Positions 62,896 to 64,000 of a stretch of 64,000 nt of DNA are shown here, in pieces. The position numbers and the translations under genes are program-made. The notes below the pieces were generated by a model. It saw only the letters and a program-made list of their open reading frames with translations, was not told where the DNA came from and did no database searches. Origin of the DNA: Pseudomonas tumuqii (GTDB lineage Bacteria > Pseudomonadota > Gammaproteobacteria > Pseudomonadales > Pseudomonadaceae). Numbering within the stretch: the first letter of the stretch is position 1; the number at the start of each line of letters is the position of its first letter. Location: the NCBI RefSeq assembly GCF_013184545.1, contig NZ_JAAOJA010000008.1, forward strand, positions 124,001-188,000, read 5' to 3'.

Positions 62896-64000
62896 TCAGA
62901 TCAATCGTCGAATGGCGTCGAGCAGGCTGTCCTGCTCGAAACCGCTTTTCACCAGGTAGGCGTTGGCGCCCGCCTGCAGGCCGCGGGCGCGGTCTTCGGC
63001 CGTATGCAGCGCCGTCACCAGCACCACCGGCAGTTGCGTCAGCTCGCGATCGGCGCGAATGCGGCTGGTCAGGCTGAAACCATCCATGCGCGGCATTTCC
63101 ACATCGGACACCAGCAGATCGAAAGGTCCCTGTTTCAACGCATTCCAGGCTTCCAGACCGTCGCTCGCCGTGGCCACCTGATAGCCGGCACCTTCGAGAA
63201 TGGCCTTGAGCAGGCCGCGCGAGGTGAACGAGTCTTCGGCGATCAGCAGCCGCTGGCTGCGTACGTCCGGTCCGTTCGCAGGCGCCTGGACCAGCGTACT
63301 GGCGGTTGTGGCCAGGGCGCTGCGGTAGAGGTCACCCGGATGCAGGATCGGCACCAGCTGGCCGTCGCCGAGCACGGTCGCGCCGAGCAGGTTACGCACT
63401 CGCAGCAACTGCCGACCGAGGTTCTTCACGGTGATTTCCTGATCGCCGAGCAGTTCCTCGACCAGCAGGACGAAACGTGTGCCGCGCACCTTGAGCAACA
63501 ACAGGGTCAGATAGCCGTCGCCGCGCGCCTGGGAGGTGAGACCGAGCACATCGGCGAGCGCCCAGACGGGCAGTACCTCGCCCTCGAAGACCAGGGTCGG
63601 GCGGTTTTCCTGGTTCTTCACGGCATCGGCCGGCAGGCGCAGGCAGCGCTCCACCGCCAGCGCCGGTACGGCAAAGGTCCGCTCGGCATTGCGCACGATG
63701 ACCGCGCGAAAGGTCGACAGGTTGAGCGGCAAATGCAGGTGGATACAGACGCCCTGACCGGGCGCGGACTCCAGCTCGATGCGCCCGCCGATGCGCTCGA
63801 CCGATTCCTGCACGATGGCCATGCCCAAGCCACGCCCGGACAGGTCGGTGAGCAGTGCACTGGTCGACAGCCCCGAGGTGAAGACCAGCTTGCTGGCCTC
63901 CGCCGCGCTCAGGGCCTGGGCCTGTTCCTCGCTCAACATACCGGCGGCCACGGCCTTGGCCTTGAGTTGCGCCAGATCGAGGCCGCGGCCATCGTCCTGC
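62896..64000 (-). CDS. hybrid CheA histidine kinase with C-terminal receiver (WspE-like), 5' part cut by window edge
   Basis: The visible 368 codons are the C-terminal part of a CheA. First comes the end of the ATPase domain (DDGRGLDLAQLK; GRGLGMAIVQESVERIGG), then a CheW-like domain about 140 residues long (FEGEVLPVWALADVLGL; VEELLGDQEITVKNLG). Last is a receiver domain with its aspartate in LLVSDVEMPRMDG. A fused receiver is typical of WspE-type and Pil-Chp CheA proteins. The reading frame is open to base 64000, so the Hpt and dimer domains lie outside. Followed by CheB and the GGDEF-EAL gene. Confidence 0.93.
   Translation of the reverse strand, partial: QDDGRGLDLAQLKAKAVAAGMLSEEQAQALSAAEASKLVFTSGLSTSALLTDLSGRGLGMAIVQESVERIGGRIELESAPGQGVCIHLHLPLNLSTFRAVIVRNAERTFAVPALAVERCLRLPADAVKNQENRPTLVFEGEVLPVWALADVLGLTSQARGDGYLTLLLLKVRGTRFVLLVEELLGDQEITVKNLGRQLLRVRNLLGATVLGDGQLVPILHPGDLYRSALATTASTLVQAPANGPDVRSQRLLIAEDSFTSRGLLKAILEGAGYQVATASDGLEAWNALKQGPFDLLVSDVEMPRMDGFSLTSRIRADRELTQLPVVLVTALHTAEDRARGLQAGANAYLVKSGFEQDSLLDAIRRLI

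Overview
The window is about 64 kb of GC-rich DNA, densely coding, with short operons and several families of palindromic intergenic repeats. Gene content and order point to a denitrifying gammaproteobacterium of the Pseudomonas / Stutzerimonas group: a nos cluster, a narX-narL / narK1-narK2-narG-H-J-I-ppi-moaA block in the order known from pseudomonads, a DnrE-type regulator beside narXL, and a mexS-mexT-mexE-mexF-oprN locus. The species cannot be fixed from the sequence alone. No rRNA, tRNA, CRISPR array, phage or intact insertion sequence was seen.

Layout. 1-5.4 kb: nitrous oxide reduction (nosD partial, nosZ, nosR; minus strand) behind an ANR/DNR box. 5.4-12.4 kb: an acyl-CoA dehydrogenase, a small CopD-like membrane protein, hemN, and an anaerobic ribonucleotide reductase locus in which NrdD is split into a 674-residue body and a separate 55-residue glycyl-radical protein, followed by nrdG. 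12.7-15.6 kb: two plus-strand genes without an obvious respiratory role (an ICMT-like methyltransferase and a BglX-type glucosidase). 15.8-27.8 kb: the nitrate reductase operon with moaA and a PpiC-type isomerase. 28-33.5 kb: narXL, carbonic anhydrase, a beta-barrel porin carrying both NarL-type and ANR-type sites, and a Dnr regulator. 33.6-46.3 kb: a nitrate-type chemoreceptor, ubiU-ubiV-ubiT (oxygen-independent ubiquinone synthesis), moeA-moaB, a HemN paralogue that has lost its radical-SAM cysteines, norR divergent from dnrN/ytfE with a sigma-54 promoter, a second CopD-like protein, nnrS and two small envelope proteins. 46.7-55.3 kb: mexS, mexT and the MexEF-OprN efflux operon, ending in a 181-bp MITE-like element and a terminator. 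55.5-64 kb: dsbB-like, an SDR, an orphan TRAP binding protein, and the distal part of a Wsp-like chemosensory cluster (hybrid CheA, CheB, and a REC-GAF-PAS-LOV-GGDEF-EAL-REC protein).

How it works together. Most of the first 46 kb supplies anaerobic growth on nitrate: uptake (porin, NarK1/2), reduction (NarGHI), molybdenum cofactor (MoaA, MoaB, MoeA), heme (HemN), quinone (UbiUVT), dNTPs (NrdD/NrdG), N2O reduction (NosRZD), NO defence (NorR, DnrN, NnrS) and taxis to nitrate. Control is written in the DNA: six TTGAN-N4-NTCAA boxes (ANR/DNR type) and a recurring 7-2-7 heptamer pair ending in AGAGGTA (NarL type) lie upstream of genes scattered over about 12 kb, including the chemoreceptor and cofactor genes. 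No nirS/nirK or norCB gene lies in the window.

The most unusual observations are the cysteine-less HemN paralogue under an ANR-type box, the two-piece NrdD with hairpins between the pieces, and the LOV-domain c-di-GMP enzyme placed where a Wsp system would have its output protein.
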